Positions 37,015 to 48,447 of a stretch of 64,000 nucleotides of DNA are shown piece by piece. Source of the stretch: Oceanobacillus bengalensis (lineage in GTDB: Bacteria > Bacillota > Bacilli > Bacillales > Amphibacillaceae); contig NZ_RBZO01000003.1 of assembly GCF_003628445.1 (NCBI RefSeq), positions 62,001 to 126,000 on the forward strand, given 5' to 3'. The position numbers and the translations under genes are program-made. The notes below the pieces were generated by a model. That model made no database searches. It was not told the DNA's origin and saw nothing but the letters and a program-made list of their open reading frames with translations. Position 1 is the stretch's first letter. Each line of letters begins with the position of its first letter.

Positions 37015-38784
37015 TTAGTCATTTTTCTCTGAAAGCTGTATCGATAATTCCTCTAATTGCACATCACTTACTTCACTTGGAGCATCCGTTAATAAATCAG
37101 ATGCTGAAGCAGTTTTAGGGAATAAAATGGTGTCACGCAAGTTCGTTCTTCCAGCAAGTAACATGATAATGCGATCTAACCCTAACGCGACGCCACCATG
37201 TGGTGGTGCACCAAATTCAAGTGCTTCAAGCAAGAAACCAAATTGTTCCTTTGCTTCTTCCTCTGTAAATCCTAACACTTTAAACATTTTATTTTGAATG
37301 TCACGTTTATGAATACGAATAGAACCCCCGCCTAATTCATAACCATTTAGTACAAGATCGTATGCATTTGCAAGTACACTTCCAGGATCTTCTTCTAACT
37401 TATCCAAGTCTGCCTCAACCGGTGAAGTGAATGGATGATGTGCTGCGAAATATCTTCCAAGCGCTTCGTCATATTCTAGTAATGGCCAATCCGTTACCCA
37501 AAGGAAATTAAATTTAGATTCATCGATTAACTTAAGTTCTTTTCCTAGCTTCAATCTGAGTGCACCTAAACTATCGTATACAACAGAAGATTTGTCTGCA
37601 ACGAATAATAATAAATCCCCTTCTTCCGCTTCTGCACGACTGATAATGGCGTTTTTCTCTTCGTCTAATAAGAATTTTGCAATTGGTCCTTTTAGTCCTT
37701 CTGCTTCAACTTTAAGCCACGCCAAGCCTTTTGCACCATAAACTTTTACGAAATCTGTTAATTTATCGATATCCTTACGGGAAAAGCTTGCCGCCTCCCC
37801 TTGCACGTTGATTAGCGCAACTTTTCCTCCGCTCTGTGCTGCACTTTGGAACACTTTAAATCCAGAGTTCTCCATGATATCTGATACATGGATTAATTCC
37901 AATCCGAATCTGGTATCTGGCTTATCTGAACCAAAACGATCCATCGCTTCTTTATACGGCATTCTTAATAAGGGTAACTCAATATCAATGTTTTTGACTT
38001 CTTTCACTACTTGTTGCATCATGCGCTCGGTCATTTCCATAATTTCGTCGCTTGTCATAAAGGAAGTTTCGATATCGATTTGCGTAAATTCAGGTTGACG
38101 ATCTGCCCTCAAGTCCTCATCACGGAAACAACGTGCAATTTGATAGTATTTCTCAAATCCGCTCATCATAATCAGCTGTTTAAATAATTGTGGTGATTGT
38201 GGCAAAGCATAGAATTCACCTGGGTGTACTCGACTAGGAACAAGATAATCTCGTGCACCCTCTGGTGTACTTTTTGTTAAAATTGGCGTTTCCATTTCTA
38301 AAAATCCATCATTATTTAGAAAGTTACGAATGGCTTGTGATGTTTGATGCCTTAGCTTAAAAGTTTCTTGTAGTGGACTCCTACGTAAATCTAAGTAACG
38401 ATACTTCAGTCTTAAATCTTCAGAAACATCGGTTTCGTCTTGAATTGCAAATGGTGGTGTGTTCGATTTATTTAAAATTGTGATTTCTTTTACGAACACC
38501 TCAATCTTCCCTGTTTTCATCGTAGGATTAATCGTTGATTGCTCCCGTCCAACGACCTCGCCCGTTAATTCAATTACGTATTCTGAACGAATTTTATTAG
38601 CAATCTCTAATGCTTCCTTGGAATAATCTGGATTAAACACGACTTGCACTAAACCTGATTTATCACGTAAATCAATAAATATCAAACCACCCAAATCGCG
38701 GCGCTTTTGTACCCAACCTTTTAGTAGTACTTCTTGATTAATATTTTCCTCTGTAAGCGTTCCTGCTAATTTTCTTTCCATCAT
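37015..38784 (-). CDS. aspS: aspartyl-tRNA synthetase
   Basis: A 589-residue bacterial-type class II enzyme. An N-terminal OB-fold (about 1-105) is followed by the catalytic core with [18 protein letters not shown] (about 217-234), the bacterial GAD insertion (about 290-420) and motif 3 [14 protein letters not shown] (about 528). Its start overlaps the hisS stop (ATGA); a second Met one codon on is equally possible. It is cotranscribed with hisS under one T-box. Whether it also charges tRNA-Asn cannot be told here. Confidence 0.95.
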   Translation of the reverse strand: MMERKLAGTLTEENINQEVLLKGWVQKRRDLGGLIFIDLRDKSGLVQVVFNPDYSKEALEIANKIRSEYVIELTGEVVGREQSTINPTMKTGKIEVFVKEITILNKSNTPPFAIQDETDVSEDLRLKYRYLDLRRSPLQETFKLRHQTSQAIRNFLNNDGFLEMETPILTKSTPEGARDYLVPSRVHPGEFYALPQSPQLFKQLIMMSGFEKYYQIARCFRDEDLRADRQPEFTQIDIETSFMTSDEIMEMTERMMQQVVKEVKNIDIELPLLRMPYKEAMDRFGSDKPDTRFGLELIHVSDIMENSGFKVFQSAAQSGGKVALINVQGEAASFSRKDIDKLTDFVKVYGAKGLAWLKVEAEGLKGPIAKFLLDEEKNAIISRAEAEEGDLLLFVADKSSVVYDSLGALRLKLGKELKLIDESKFNFLWVTDWPLLEYDEALGRYFAAHHPFTSPVEADLDKLEEDPGSVLANAYDLVLNGYELGGGSIRIHKRDIQNKMFKVLGFTEEEAKEQFGFLLEALEFGAPPHGGVALGLDRIIMLLAGRTNLRDTILFPKTASASDLLTDAPSEVSDVQLEELSIQLSEKND

Positions 38785-40067
38785 GATTCCTTTCCTCCCT
38801 GAAGTTTCCCTTGCATCTCTTCTACCAATGTAGTAATAGGTACTTCCACTTGTTCCCCTGTTTGCATTGATTTCACATTAACCACTTGTCTTTCTAGCTC
38901 ATCTTCACCTAAAATAAGGACATATTTTGCCTGTAGTCTATCAGCTGCTTTGAATTGACCTTTCATTTTTCGATTTTGATAGTCTTTATCTACCTGAATT
39001 CCTTTTGCTCTTAATTCATGAACTATTTTTACTGCTGTTTCCTCCGTTTTTTCACCTACCGCTACCAAATAACAATCTAATTCATGATCGATTGGGATTT
39101 CTACGTTCTCTGCTTCTAGCGCCATTAACAATCTTTCTAACCCCATTCCAAAACCAATTCCAGGTGTACTTGGTCCCCCGAGTTCTTCAATTAAACCATT
39201 ATATCTTCCACCACCAGCAAGTGTTGTGATTGCTCCAAACCCTTCTGCATCACTCATAATTTCAAAAGCTGTATGATTATAATAATCCAATCCACGAACC
39301 AAGTTAGGATCAACAATATATTCAATTCCCATTGCTGTTAAGAATGTTTTAACCTTTTCAAAATAATTTTTTGATTCTTCATTTAAATAATCCAGAATAG
39401 AAGGAGCTGTCTTCATTGCTGGGTGTTCCCGGTCCTTTTTGCAATCTAGTACCCTTAGAGGATTCTGTGTTAACCTCGTTCTACAGTCTTCACACAATTC
39501 TTCTTTATGTGGTGTGAAATGTTCTACTAATGCATTTCTATGGTTCGTTCTACTTTCTTTATCTCCCAAAGAGTTGATGACTAATCTTAATGATTTTAAT
39601 CCAAGATTTTTATAAACGGTCATTGCTAAATCAATGACCTCTGCATCCACTGCTGGATCAGCACTTCCAAGTACCTCTACACCAAATTGATTTAGCTGGC
39701 GCATTCTGCCTTTCTGTGGACGTTCATAACGAAACATTTGTGCAAAGTAATACAGTTTAACTGGTTGGTTAGGATCCCCATATAATTTATTTTCAACAAA
39801 TGCTCGAGATACTGCTGCTGTACCTTCAGGACGCAATGTTAAACTCCTACCACCACGATCCTCAAAAGTATACATTTCTTTCTGAACAATATCTGTAGAA
39901 TCTCCTACTCCACGCTGAAATACTTCTGTATGCTCAAATAAAGGCGTACGAATTTCCTCATAATTATAGTTATTACATATTTCTTTGATACCTTTCTCAA
40001 CAAACTGCCATTTCTTAGAGTCCTTAGGCAAAATGTCAACCGTACCTCTTGGCGCGCTCATACTCAC
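38781..40067 (-). CDS. hisS: histidyl-tRNA synthetase
   Basis: A 428-residue class II synthetase. Motif 1 lies near the start; motif 2 reads [20 protein letters not shown] (about 113-132), and the HisA loop is [14 protein letters not shown] (about 260). Motif 3 is [13 protein letters not shown], with a C-terminal anticodon-binding domain. The GTG at 40067 is chosen because AGGAGG lies 8 bases upstream; the ATG at 40073 is too close to it. It is the first gene of hisS-aspS, behind a T-box leader. Confidence 0.94.
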   Translation of the reverse strand: MSMSAPRGTVDILPKDSKKWQFVEKGIKEICNNYNYEEIRTPLFEHTEVFQRGVGDSTDIVQKEMYTFEDRGGRSLTLRPEGTAAVSRAFVENKLYGDPNQPVKLYYFAQMFRYERPQKGRMRQLNQFGVEVLGSADPAVDAEVIDLAMTVYKNLGLKSLRLVINSLGDKESRTNHRNALVEHFTPHKEELCEDCRTRLTQNPLRVLDCKKDREHPAMKTAPSILDYLNEESKNYFEKVKTFLTAMGIEYIVDPNLVRGLDYYNHTAFEIMSDAEGFGAITTLAGGGRYNGLIEELGGPSTPGIGFGMGLERLLMALEAENVEIPIDHELDCYLVAVGEKTEETAVKIVHELRAKGIQVDKDYQNRKMKGQFKAADRLQAKYVLILGEDELERQVVNVKSMQTGEQVEVPITTLVEEMQGKLQGGKES

Positions 40068-40111
40068 TTTCATTACCTCCTATTTTAAAAAAACGAATTA
40101 AATTTATGTAC

Positions 40112-40397
40112 ACAAAAAACTCCCGTCCCTAATTGAAAGGGACGGGAGTTCACCCGCGTTGCCACCCTAGTTGATGCCTTAAAGCACCCGCTCTTGGCAG
40201 TTAACGCCTGCAAAACGTCTATATCTACTAGGGAAGTTCAATATAGATCCTTAGGAGTGTCTTTCATTAGTCCAACTTGTAAAAATGCTTTCAGCCAAGG
40301 CATTTTTTCTCTATAGCAAGTGGTGTCTAATTACTTTTTCCATCATTGGTTTTTTTAATTTATAAATTTAATATTACATTTTATATATTCTAGAATG
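40112..40397 (-). ncRNA. T-box leader of hisS-aspS
   Basis: On the minus strand the T-box AGGGTGGCAACGCGGG lies at 40168-40153. It is followed by the terminator ACTCCCGTCCCT...AGGGACGGGAGT (40149-40119) and a T-run. Stem I shows an AGTA S-turn and then TGAAAGACACTCC. By alignment with the alaS leader the specifier triplet is GAC (40261-40259, Asp), but the overlapping CAC (40259-40257) is a His codon. The leader makes both synthetases respond to uncharged tRNA. Confidence 0.92.
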
Positions 40398-40403
40398 ACT
40401 TTA

Positions 40404-40432
40404 ATAATAATCGTTACATTTTATATTGTCAA
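40404..40432 (-). promoter_or_regulatory. sigma-A promoter for hisS-aspS T-box
   Basis: TTGACA (40432-40427) and TATTAT (40409-40404) on the minus strand with a 17-base gap. The -35 overlaps the end of the upstream yrzK-like gene. Confidence 0.85.
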
Positions 40433-40602
40433 GCACGATTTAACTTTTTCTTTAACATTTTCACTTCACCGATAGATATACCAAATTCCTCTGCAATTTC
40501 CATATGATTTGCACTTCCATCCAACTCCATAAAACGATGTAGATTTACACCGAATACATCTTTATTATTTCCAACATTCCACTGTTTATCATTTACTCGC
40601 AT
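40429..40602 (-). CDS. yrzK: small YrzK-like protein, helix-turn-helix-like
   Basis: A 57-residue protein: a polar N-terminus (MRVNDKQWNVGNNKDVFGVN) and a C-terminal helical region HMEIAEEFGISIGEVKMLKKKLN that resembles a sigma-factor region-4 helix-turn-helix. It is normally adjacent to hisS in Bacillaceae; function is unknown. ATG 40602 follows GAGGAG by 7 bases. A longer frame to 40692 enters the repeat and is discounted. Its stop overlaps the hisS leader promoter. Confidence 0.75.
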   Translation of the reverse strand: MRVNDKQWNVGNNKDVFGVNLHRFMELDGSANHMEIAEEFGISIGEVKMLKKKLNRA

Positions 40603-40658
40603 AATAGACTCCTCCTTTATTAGGCTCTTTTCGAAAGTTTTGTTACTTTTTCGCCTTT

Positions 40659-41036
40659 GATATAAAATGCGCAGTAAGTTGAGAAAATACATGTCCTACC
40701 GTTCCGGCAATACACTTCGCTTTCCGTGGGCGGCTGGTGAGCCTCCTCCGTGCTAACGCACTACGTAGTCTCACCGATGCCTTTCCTCCCACAGGAGTCT
40801 ACGTGTATTGCCTCCACTAGGATTGTGCTATTCAACTTACTAATAATATTATTGCTAGTATGTGGTTGATTGGAGCGGAGGGCAGCCAGTCGACTCCTGC
40901 GGGAAATGCACGTGTCCGAAGACTCCAGAAGAAGCGCTCTTTGCTTCTTTGGAGGCTGAGGCCGTGCCCTAAGGTGCGCGTACTGGCTGCCTGGAGCGGA
41001 AATCAACAAAGCACTTATTGTTGCGCATTTTATATC
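40659..41036. repeat. large dispersed repeat, copy 4 (GATATAAA-ended type 1)
   Basis: 378 bases with perfect 15-base inverted ends GATATAAAATGCGCA (40659-40673) and its complement (41022-41036). It is nearly identical to 57193-57567 and is the reverse of 26211-26572. The left module has arms GGCAATACAC/GTGTATTGCC. The right module has arms GGCAGCCAGT (40881-40890) and ACTGGCTGCC (40982-40991). It lies between divergent yrzK and yrvJ. Open frames across it lack ribosome-binding sites. Confidence 0.9.
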
Positions 41037-41167
41037 TTTTGTGAATAAGACAAAATCTTATAGAAACAGCTTTCCGTACCTACAGTTTTGCCTTAAAGTG
41101 GATTTTTTATTATACTAAATAGTATCTGTTTTTTTAACCTAAACAACGTTTAGCGGGGAGGATCCAT

Positions 41168-42232
41168 TTGCATATAAAGAAACGTTTTATCATAATATTT
41201 AGCATATTTTTGATTGCCATTTCATTTTCTATTACGGCATTTGCTAGTGAGGTTGTTATCAATGTTGACAATTTAAATATTCGTAGTGGACCTGGTACAG
41301 AATATGCAACGGTTGGACAAGCCAATGCTGAGGAAACCTATCCATTTATCCAGCAGGAACAAGACTGGGTTGAAGTTGAATTGGAAGAGGGAACTGGTTG
41401 GATAAACGTGGAATTTTTAACAGTGAATAATGACACAGTCGAAGTTAATGAACCAGATGAAAATAACCAGGAAATACAAACTACGTCTATTACGATTCAG
41501 GCAGATAACACACATTTGAGAAGTGGTCCTTCAACTGATTATAATATTACACATTTTGCTGACAAAGGAGAGCAATTTGAAGTCATTTCACAAAAGGATC
41601 AATGGTACGAACTAGAGAACGAGAATACAACCGGCTTTATCTTAAAAGATATCATAGCTGATGATTTAGAAGGTTATAATGAATTTAACTTTATGAACAA
41701 AACGATTATCATCGATGCAGGACACGGAGGACACGATGTTGGGGCAATTGGAGCATCAGGTACGTTTGAGAAAGACTTCACTTATTTTACTGCACAAGAA
41801 CTCGAAAAGGAGCTTACTGCATTAGGAGCGAATGTTTTATTAACACGTCCAGGAGATGAATTTATTTCTCTCAATGCGCGAGCTAGTTTTTCCAATATAT
41901 CTAATACAGATGCTTTTATTAGCATTCATTATAATAGCTTTACCGAACAGCCGAATGTTACTGGAATTGAAACATTCTACTATCACGATCAGAATAAAGA
42001 TTTAGCAAGGTATGTTCAAGAAGAGATGATAAAGGCAACGAATGCCAATAATCGGGGATATGAATTTGGGGATCTTTATGTTCTACGGCAAAATTTCAAA
42101 CCCGCAGTATTAGTTGAATTAGGATTTATCTCTAACGGTGAAAGCGAAGCAAAATTAAGAACCAAAGCATATCAACAACAGTTGGTTCAGGGGATGGTAA
42201 ATGGACTGAGCAGATATTTTTCTTCCTATTAA
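41168..42232 (+). CDS. yrvJ: N-acetylmuramoyl-L-alanine amidase with SH3b domains (YrvJ)
   Basis: A 354-residue secreted cell-wall hydrolase. A signal peptide (about 1-26, ending ITAFA) precedes two bacterial SH3 domains (about 28-80, LNIRSGPGTEYATVGQ; about 105-160, THLRSGPSTDYNITH). The Amidase_3 domain follows (about 172-352), with zinc ligands in IIIDAGHGGHDVGAIG and SIHYNS and the catalytic Glu in VLVELGFISN. It cuts the bond between MurNAc and the stem peptide. It is shorter than B. subtilis YrvJ, which has more SH3 repeats. The TTG start follows GGAGG. Confidence 0.92.
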   Translation: MHIKKRFIIIFSIFLIAISFSITAFASEVVINVDNLNIRSGPGTEYATVGQANAEETYPFIQQEQDWVEVELEEGTGWINVEFLTVNNDTVEVNEPDENNQEIQTTSITIQADNTHLRSGPSTDYNITHFADKGEQFEVISQKDQWYELENENTTGFILKDIIADDLEGYNEFNFMNKTIIIDAGHGGHDVGAIGASGTFEKDFTYFTAQELEKELTALGANVLLTRPGDEFISLNARASFSNISNTDAFISIHYNSFTEQPNVTGIETFYYHDQNKDLARYVQEEMIKATNANNRGYEFGDLYVLRQNFKPAVLVELGFISNGESEAKLRTKAYQQQLVQGMVNGLSRYFSSY

Positions 42233-42273
42233 AATAGAAAAGGGATGTCAAAATTGACATCCCTTTTCTATTT
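42232..42273. terminator. bidirectional terminator yrvJ/dtd
   Basis: AAATAGAAAAGGGATGTCAA and its complement form a perfect 20-base-pair hairpin with a 2-base centre. It covers the end of the convergent dtd gene, whose stop codon (42268-42270) lies in the arm. Confidence 0.92.
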
Positions 42274-42714
42274 ATCCTTACTATCAATGATCAGTGTCAC
42301 CGGCCCAACATTTGTCAATTGGACATTCATCATTGCCCCGAATTGTCCAGTTTCAACCTGAATCCCCTGATTTTTCAATTTTTCATTAAATTCCTCATAT
42401 AATTGATTAGCAAAATCAGGTTTAGCAGCCTGTGTAAAACTCGGTCTTCTACCTTTTTTTGTATCTGCATATAATGTAAATTGCGATATAGACAAAACGC
42501 TACCATTAACATCAATTAAGGAATCATTCATTTTCCCATTCTCATCTTCAAAAACACGTAAATGAATGATCTTATTTACTAAATAATTTATATCTTCTTC
42601 ATTATCCTCATGCGTGACACCTAAGAGAATAACGAAACCATCATCAATTTGTCCAACTATCTTCTCATTTACAGAAACATTGGCATCTTTTGCTCGTTGT
42701 ATTACTGCTCTCAC
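42268..42714 (-). CDS. dtd: D-aminoacyl-tRNA deacylase
   Basis: A 148-residue enzyme that removes D-amino acids (and glycine from tRNA-Ala) from tRNA. Family motifs SQFTLYAD (about 78-85) and NVGPVT with the cross-subunit Gly-cisPro (about 135-140) are visible, as is the N-terminus [15 protein letters not shown]. It is 26 bases downstream of relA, as in most Bacilli. Confidence 0.96.
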   Translation of the reverse strand: MRAVIQRAKDANVSVNEKIVGQIDDGFVILLGVTHEDNEEDINYLVNKIIHLRVFEDENGKMNDSLIDVNGSVLSISQFTLYADTKKGRRPSFTQAAKPDFANQLYEEFNEKLKNQGIQVETGQFGAMMNVQLTNVGPVTLIIDSKDK

Positions 42715-42740
42715 TTTAAAACAACCCCTTTAAAGCCTAA

Positions 42741-44942
42741 TCAATGAATCGTTCGCGTCACGCTATATACATCTTTAATCCGCTTAATCCGCTCAACTAT
42801 TTTTTTCAAGTGTTGTGTATTGTGGATGAGAATTGTAATTTGAATGATTGCCATCTTGTTTCGATCAGACCTACCATTAACATGGGTAATATTCGTTTTC
42901 ATCTCATTTACCGCCTGTAATACCTCATTTAATAGACCACGACGATCATAAGCTGAAACTTCAAGGTCTACATGATACTGCTTAGCATCAGTTTGCTCAT
43001 TCTCCCACTCAACATGCAAATAACGTTGCATCGCTTCTTCAGTCTGGACATTCGGACAATCGTCACGATGAACGGAAACACCTCTACCTTTGGTAATGTA
43101 GCCGACAATTTCATCCCCTGGAACAGGATTACAACATTTTGCAAGTCTTACAAGTAAATTATCTACACCTTCTACACGAACGCCTGAATCTCTTCGGTTA
43201 ATCTTCTTATGCTGTACATCTGTTTTTACACTATCAATTGTTTGTGCAAGTTCTTGTTCTTTTTGCCGATGTTCGCGGATTTTATCTGTTAATCTAGTTG
43301 CGACTAATGCAGCCGTAATTCCTTGGTAGCCAACTGCAGCAAACATATCTTCTTCACTAATGAAATTAAAACGTTCCAACACACGCTGGATATTTTCCTG
43401 TTTCAATGCATCTTTTGAATCAATATGCATCGATCTTATTTCTTTTTCTACCGCTTCTTTCCCTTTTATGATATTTTCTTCTTTCATTTGCTTCTTAAAA
43501 AACTGCTTAATTTTACTCTTTGCTTGCGTTGTTTGAGCAATTTTTAACCAGTCTTGAGATGGACCATAAGAATGCTTGGATGTTAAAACCTCAACAATGT
43601 CGCCATTCTTCAATTTATAATCAAGGGGAGCCATTTTTCCATTTATTTTTGCGCCAACCGTTTTATTTCCAATTTCGGTATGAACTTTGTATGCAAAATC
43701 AAGTGGAATCGATCCAGATGGAAGTTCCATTACATCTCCCTTTGGTGTAAACACATACACCATATCAGAAAACAAATCTACTTTCAGTGATTCGATAAAT
43801 TCCTCAGCATCATGTGTTTCCGACTGCCAATCTAATATTTCCCTAAACAGCGTTAACTTTTCCTCAAAAGATTTTTTACCGCTAGTTACTTGCTTTCCTT
43901 CTTTATATGCCCAATGAGCAGCAATCCCATATTCAGCAATCTCATGCATTTCTTTCGTTCTAATTTGAACTTCTAGTGGATCGCCTTTGGGACCAATTAC
44001 CGTCGTATGCAACGATTGATATAAATTCTGTTTTGGCATTGCAATGTAGTCTTTAAACCTGCCAGGCATTGGTTTCCAATTGGTATGGATAATACCTAAT
44101 ACAGCATAGCAATCCTTAATACTATTTACGATAATTCGAACAGCAAACAAATCATAAATCTCATTAAATTGCTTATTTTGTTTTGTCATTTTTTGATAAA
44201 TACTATATAAATGTTTTGGTCTACCAGACATTTCAACAGCAATATTTACGTCGTTTATCTCTTCTGTAAGCTCAGACATAATACTTTGAAGATAGTTTTC
44301 TCTTTCTTCTCTTTTCTGCTTCATTAAATGAACAATTCGATAGTATTGTTGTGGATTTAAGTAACGTAATGCAGTATCTTCTAACTCCCATTTTATTGTA
44401 GAAATTCCTAGACGATGGGCGAGCGGAGCAAAGATTTCCAATGTTTCCTTTGCTTTAAGTCGTTGCTTTTCAGGTGGCAAATGTTTTAATGTACGCATAT
44501 TATGCAATCTATCTGCTAATTTTATTAATATCACACGAATATCTTTCGCCATCGCTACAAACATTTTACGGTGATTTTCTGCTTGAAGGACAGCTTTTGA
44601 CTGATATTTAATTTTCCCTAATTTTGTTACGCCATCAACAAGCATTGCAACTTCGCGGTTAAATGAATCTTCAATTTCCTCTAAGGATATACTCGTATCC
44701 TCAACAACATCATGCAAAAAACCACCCGCAATGGTTTCAGCATCCATCTTTAAGTTCACTAATATCCCTGCTACTTGCACAGGATGAATAATGTACGGTT
44801 CCCCAGACTTCCTGAATTGTTCTTTGTGCGCATCTTTCGCATATTCAAAAGCCTTCTGAATAAAAGACACATCTTCTTCTGCCAGATACTTATTTGCCTT
44901 CTGAACAATATCTTCAATTGTAAAATTTTCATCTTTTGCCAT
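42741..44942 (-). CDS. relA: bifunctional (p)ppGpp synthetase/hydrolase RelA
   Basis: A 733-residue Rel enzyme. The hydrolase HD domain comes first (HPVQVAGILVNL..., GGFLHDVVEDT about 72-82). The synthetase domain follows (about 240-350, with DLFAVRIIV and GYRSLHT-like YQSLHTTVIGP), then TGS (about 395-455, VFTPKGDVMELPSGS), a conserved cysteine region and ACT (about 660-733). It is the main stringent-response enzyme. The ATG at 44942 follows AAGGTG by 5 bases; an upstream ATG at 44960 has no site. The length matches B. subtilis RelA (734). Confidence 0.96.
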   Translation of the reverse strand: MAKDENFTIEDIVQKANKYLAEEDVSFIQKAFEYAKDAHKEQFRKSGEPYIIHPVQVAGILVNLKMDAETIAGGFLHDVVEDTSISLEEIEDSFNREVAMLVDGVTKLGKIKYQSKAVLQAENHRKMFVAMAKDIRVILIKLADRLHNMRTLKHLPPEKQRLKAKETLEIFAPLAHRLGISTIKWELEDTALRYLNPQQYYRIVHLMKQKREERENYLQSIMSELTEEINDVNIAVEMSGRPKHLYSIYQKMTKQNKQFNEIYDLFAVRIIVNSIKDCYAVLGIIHTNWKPMPGRFKDYIAMPKQNLYQSLHTTVIGPKGDPLEVQIRTKEMHEIAEYGIAAHWAYKEGKQVTSGKKSFEEKLTLFREILDWQSETHDAEEFIESLKVDLFSDMVYVFTPKGDVMELPSGSIPLDFAYKVHTEIGNKTVGAKINGKMAPLDYKLKNGDIVEVLTSKHSYGPSQDWLKIAQTTQAKSKIKQFFKKQMKEENIIKGKEAVEKEIRSMHIDSKDALKQENIQRVLERFNFISEEDMFAAVGYQGITAALVATRLTDKIREHRQKEQELAQTIDSVKTDVQHKKINRRDSGVRVEGVDNLLVRLAKCCNPVPGDEIVGYITKGRGVSVHRDDCPNVQTEEAMQRYLHVEWENEQTDAKQYHVDLEVSAYDRRGLLNEVLQAVNEMKTNITHVNGRSDRNKMAIIQITILIHNTQHLKKIVERIKRIKDVYSVTRTIH

Positions 44943-45099
44943 AGAATCACCTTTTAACATAGGTATATTTACTTATATTTGTAAAGAAAAAGTAATCAAT
45001 TAAATATATTCATTATATGTCGAAATATGGCTTATGTCCATCGATTCTTTTCATTTCGATTAAATTAAATATTTTCCAGTTATGTTCACACATTAGATA

Positions 45100-45142
45100 A
45101 ACGAATAGGTCTGACGGGAATTCTCCACATCAGACCTTGCTT
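45100..45142 (-). terminator. likely terminator of recJ-apt
   Basis: AGGTCTGA and TCAGACCT (about 45105-45139) form an 8-base-pair stem with a 15-base loop, after the apt stop on the minus strand. The T-run is weak. Confidence 0.55.
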
Positions 45143-45153
45143 TGCATCTAAAA

Positions 45154-45666
45154 TTAATAACGCATTAATGTTAATACATCATAGCCATTTAGTTTATCTT
45201 TTCCATCTAAATAGGTCAATTCAACTAAAAATGCACAACCTGCTACAACCCCACCAAGCTCTTCAACTAATTTAATCGTTGCGTCGATTGTCCCGCCGGT
45301 TGCAAGCAAATCATCCGTTATTAATACACGTTGCCCTGGTTTGATCGCATCTTTGTGAATCGTCAATACATTTTCACCATATTCTAGACCATAATTTACT
45401 TTTATTACTTCACGAGGTAGCTTCCCTTCTTTACGAACAGGAGCAAATCCAACTCCTAACGCGTAAGAAACAGGACAACCAATAATAAATCCGCGTGCTT
45501 CAGGACCTACAACAATATCTATTTCTTTTTCTTTTGCATATGCTACAATCTCATCCACAGCAGACCTATATGCTACACCATCATTCATTAATGGTGTTAT
45601 ATCTTTAAAACTAATACCTTCTTTAGGGTAATCTTTAACAATTTCAATATATTCATTATAATCCAT
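45154..45666 (-). CDS. apt: adenine phosphoribosyltransferase
   Basis: A 170-residue enzyme making AMP from adenine and [37 protein letters not shown] and the PRPP-binding loop [18 protein letters not shown] (about 122-139) are visible. Its start overlaps the recJ end by 11 bases, so coupling is likely. Gene order recJ-apt-relA is typical for Firmicutes. Confidence 0.96.
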   Translation of the reverse strand: MDYNEYIEIVKDYPKEGISFKDITPLMNDGVAYRSAVDEIVAYAKEKEIDIVVGPEARGFIIGCPVSYALGVGFAPVRKEGKLPREVIKVNYGLEYGENVLTIHKDAIKPGQRVLITDDLLATGGTIDATIKLVEELGGVVAGCAFLVELTYLDGKDKLNGYDVLTLMRY

Positions 45667-47989
45667 GTATTACTTCCTCCTTCGGGGTTCTTAAATAGGA
45701 CATACAACTATTTTCTATCCAATCCTTTAACACTTCGTAATTTGAATAGTACAATGTCTTTTCTACTTCAATCTGGTTTATATAGCGACTATATAGTGTA
45801 GAATCACTCAAATCTCTTTTTTCAGGACTAGGATTTAAATAAATTACTCCGTTTTTTATTGTAACAAAACCAAGTTCAAAAAACACATTTGACATAAAGA
45901 TAATTCTATCTTTACTCCATCCTTTAGACTGCATAAGGTTCTGTAAGTTGCGCTTTAAATCTAGCGTTTTCTGTTTCTTGATAAGCGCATAATACCAAAT
46001 GAATTCTTCTCTTTGTGGAAATGTTTTTAAATAAGCACTATCTTCGACCGTATAACATACATGGATGTTATACGGATTTGTTTTCTCTATTATCTCTTTT
46101 AATTGACTTAAATCCTCTGGTAAATCACGAATATACAAAACTTCTACTTTTGTAAGGGAATGTACGTCCGTTTGATACGATATGGAAGAACAATTTTCTT
46201 TATCATATTGCTTTTGCTCATTTTCCAACACAAGAATCGTTTGGTTTTCATATGGCAAAAAATCAACATGTTTTCTCCCTCTTTGATCAAATAATTGCCA
46301 AGTATCGATTTGCATGTCTTGTACCATTATTTGGGCTTTTTTCAGACCATTCCATTCATTTATACTTAACTCACCAACCAATTTAATAGGGGTTTTTGGT
46401 GAGATATAATGAAATAATTCTCCCATTCCAAAACCTACACCATCAAGTAACGTACTTTCTTTTTTAAATTGTAATTTCAGATGATTTTTAGCACTTCCAA
46501 TTTGCCGAACCTCTGTTGGAATTTCTTCCACTTGAAAGATTGGTTTCGGATTTTTCATACCAAATGGCGCTAATTTTGCAATATCATTTATCAAATCTAT
46601 ATTAATATCTGTGATAGGGATGTTACTACTGATTTCGATTTCCTGTTTAAAATCTTCTTCAGATAAATCGTGTAGTATTGACTCACTTAGTTTTTGCCTT
46701 ATAAGATGTAGATTTTCAAGTGGCAATGTCATTCCTGCTGCTTGCGCATGGCCACCGAAGCTTGTGAATAGCTCTCTAATGTTCATACAATTACTAAATA
46801 GGTCGAATGCAGGAATACTTCTTGCAGACCCTTTAGCCTGTTTCGTCTCAGGTTTGATTGTTAACACAATGGCTGGTCGATCATATTTTCGAACCAATTT
46901 AGATGCAACAATACCTAGTACACCTTCATTCCAACCTTCCTTCGCAACAACAATCACACCTTCTAAATCATCGGGTCCGAGAATCTCTTCAGCTTCTATA
47001 ACAATTTCATTTACAATCTGTTGTCTTTGACTATTGATTTCTTGAATTTCTTCTGCAATAAGTTCTGCCTCTTGCACACGATCTATCATTAATAATTGAA
47101 CAGCAAGATCAGCATCTTGTAATCTTCCTACCGCATTTATTCTTGGGCCAATCGAAAATCCAATATCTTCCTCCGTTACATTTCCTTCGATTTTACATAC
47201 CTTTTTTAAAGCTCTTATCCCAGGATTATTTGAATTCGTTAGCGCATGTAAACCATGATAAACAAGAATTCTATTCTCATCCACAAGTGGAACTAAATCG
47301 GCAACTGTACCAATAGCAACAAATTCTAACAAGTGCTTTGGAAAGTATCCAAGTAACCGCTCCGCAAATTTAAATGCAACCCCTACACCAGCTAGCTCTT
47401 TAAAAGGATAATCGGGGGAACATTTCGGATGAAGGATTGCATATGCATCTGGTAATGTATGTTGGGCTTCATGATGGTCAGTGATTATTAAATCGATTCC
47501 TAATTGTTTAGCAATATCTGCTTCATGTACTGCTGAAATACCAGTGTCAACGGTAATTATTAGGGTAAAACCCCTTTTATATGCTTCTGTAAATGCAGCT
47601 TCATTTGGTCCATATCCTTCTGTGAAGCGATTAGGGATATAGTAATCACAATTTGCCCCTAATTCTTGAAGTGTCTTTAACATAACAGTTGTAGAACTAA
47701 CACCATCCGCATCATAATCACCAAAAATAAGGATTTTTTCATTTTCCTCGATGGCACGGTGGACACGTTCTGTTGCTTCTTCAATTGACGCCATTTTTTG
47801 GGGGCTATGTAAATTCCCAACATCAGGTGATAAAAATTGTTGGACTTCTTCTTTCGAATGCAGGTCCCTTTGTAACAACAATTGCTTGATGATCGGTGAC
47901 AACTTCCTGAATTCATCATGGTCATCTAACCAAGTTACCGCATTACTAGCTTTTTTAGTATACTTCCAATTTGATTTACTTTGTAACAT
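45656..47989 (-). CDS. recJ: single-stranded-DNA exonuclease RecJ
   Basis: A 777-residue DHH-family 5'-3' exonuclease. The DHH motifs are [16 protein letters not shown] (about 80-95), VDTGISA and ITDHHEAQ (about 160). The DHHA1 domain carries [13 protein letters not shown] (about 400). A C-terminal OB-fold and the Firmicute-specific extension (about 560-777) follow. ATG 47989 is chosen (GGGGTG 6 bases before); an ATG at 48007 is not. Confidence 0.95.
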   Translation of the reverse strand: MLQSKSNWKYTKKASNAVTWLDDHDEFRKLSPIIKQLLLQRDLHSKEEVQQFLSPDVGNLHSPQKMASIEEATERVHRAIEENEKILIFGDYDADGVSSTTVMLKTLQELGANCDYYIPNRFTEGYGPNEAAFTEAYKRGFTLIITVDTGISAVHEADIAKQLGIDLIITDHHEAQHTLPDAYAILHPKCSPDYPFKELAGVGVAFKFAERLLGYFPKHLLEFVAIGTVADLVPLVDENRILVYHGLHALTNSNNPGIRALKKVCKIEGNVTEEDIGFSIGPRINAVGRLQDADLAVQLLMIDRVQEAELIAEEIQEINSQRQQIVNEIVIEAEEILGPDDLEGVIVVAKEGWNEGVLGIVASKLVRKYDRPAIVLTIKPETKQAKGSARSIPAFDLFSNCMNIRELFTSFGGHAQAAGMTLPLENLHLIRQKLSESILHDLSEEDFKQEIEISSNIPITDINIDLINDIAKLAPFGMKNPKPIFQVEEIPTEVRQIGSAKNHLKLQFKKESTLLDGVGFGMGELFHYISPKTPIKLVGELSINEWNGLKKAQIMVQDMQIDTWQLFDQRGRKHVDFLPYENQTILVLENEQKQYDKENCSSISYQTDVHSLTKVEVLYIRDLPEDLSQLKEIIEKTNPYNIHVCYTVEDSAYLKTFPQREEFIWYYALIKKQKTLDLKRNLQNLMQSKGWSKDRIIFMSNVFFELGFVTIKNGVIYLNPSPEKRDLSDSTLYSRYINQIEVEKTLYYSNYEVLKDWIENSCMSYLRTPKEEVIHGL

Positions 47990-48067
47990 AAATTCACCCC
48001 TGACCAAACTATTATACTAGAGTTTAGCTAGGGGAGCAAATAAGGTTTCCATACCAATCATTAAAAT

Positions 48068-48388
48068 TTAATTCGTATTTTCTGTTTGATTTTTGTCCGT
48101 TTCTATTTCTTCAAGATTCAATCCATGTTCTTCTAGTTTATTGTTCAACTCTATATTCTCTGATTTTAATTTCTTTATTTCTCTTTTCAATTGATACATC
48201 TTTACAGCACCAACTGCAGCAGTAATAATTCCACCCATTAATACAGAAAACAGAATAACGAGAATAAGTGGTGATTCACCTGACCAGAATAAATAATCCA
48301 CTTCTACAGGTGCTACATTCATAATCGCAAATACCGCAACAATAATAACAAAAACAATAGCCAAAATTACATATGTTTGACCTTTCAC
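48068..48388 (-). CDS. yrvD: LapA-domain membrane protein YrvD
   Basis: A 106-residue protein with two membrane helices (about 4-24 and 39-60) followed by a coiled coil (about 65-95, YQLKREIKKLKSENIELNNK). This is the LapA/DUF1049 layout. In Proteobacteria LapA takes part in lipopolysaccharide assembly control; in a Gram-positive its role is not known. The start is GTG at 48388 after AAGGAGAGGAA. It stands alone between recJ and secDF. Confidence 0.85.
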   Translation of the reverse strand: MKGQTYVILAIVFVIIVAVFAIMNVAPVEVDYLFWSGESPLILVILFSVLMGGIITAAVGAVKMYQLKREIKKLKSENIELNNKLEEHGLNLEEIETDKNQTENTN

Positions 48389-48447
48389 TTTATTCCTCTC
48401 CTTAAAACACCAGATATGTTTAAAATACCCATACTAACGAAAAAAAT

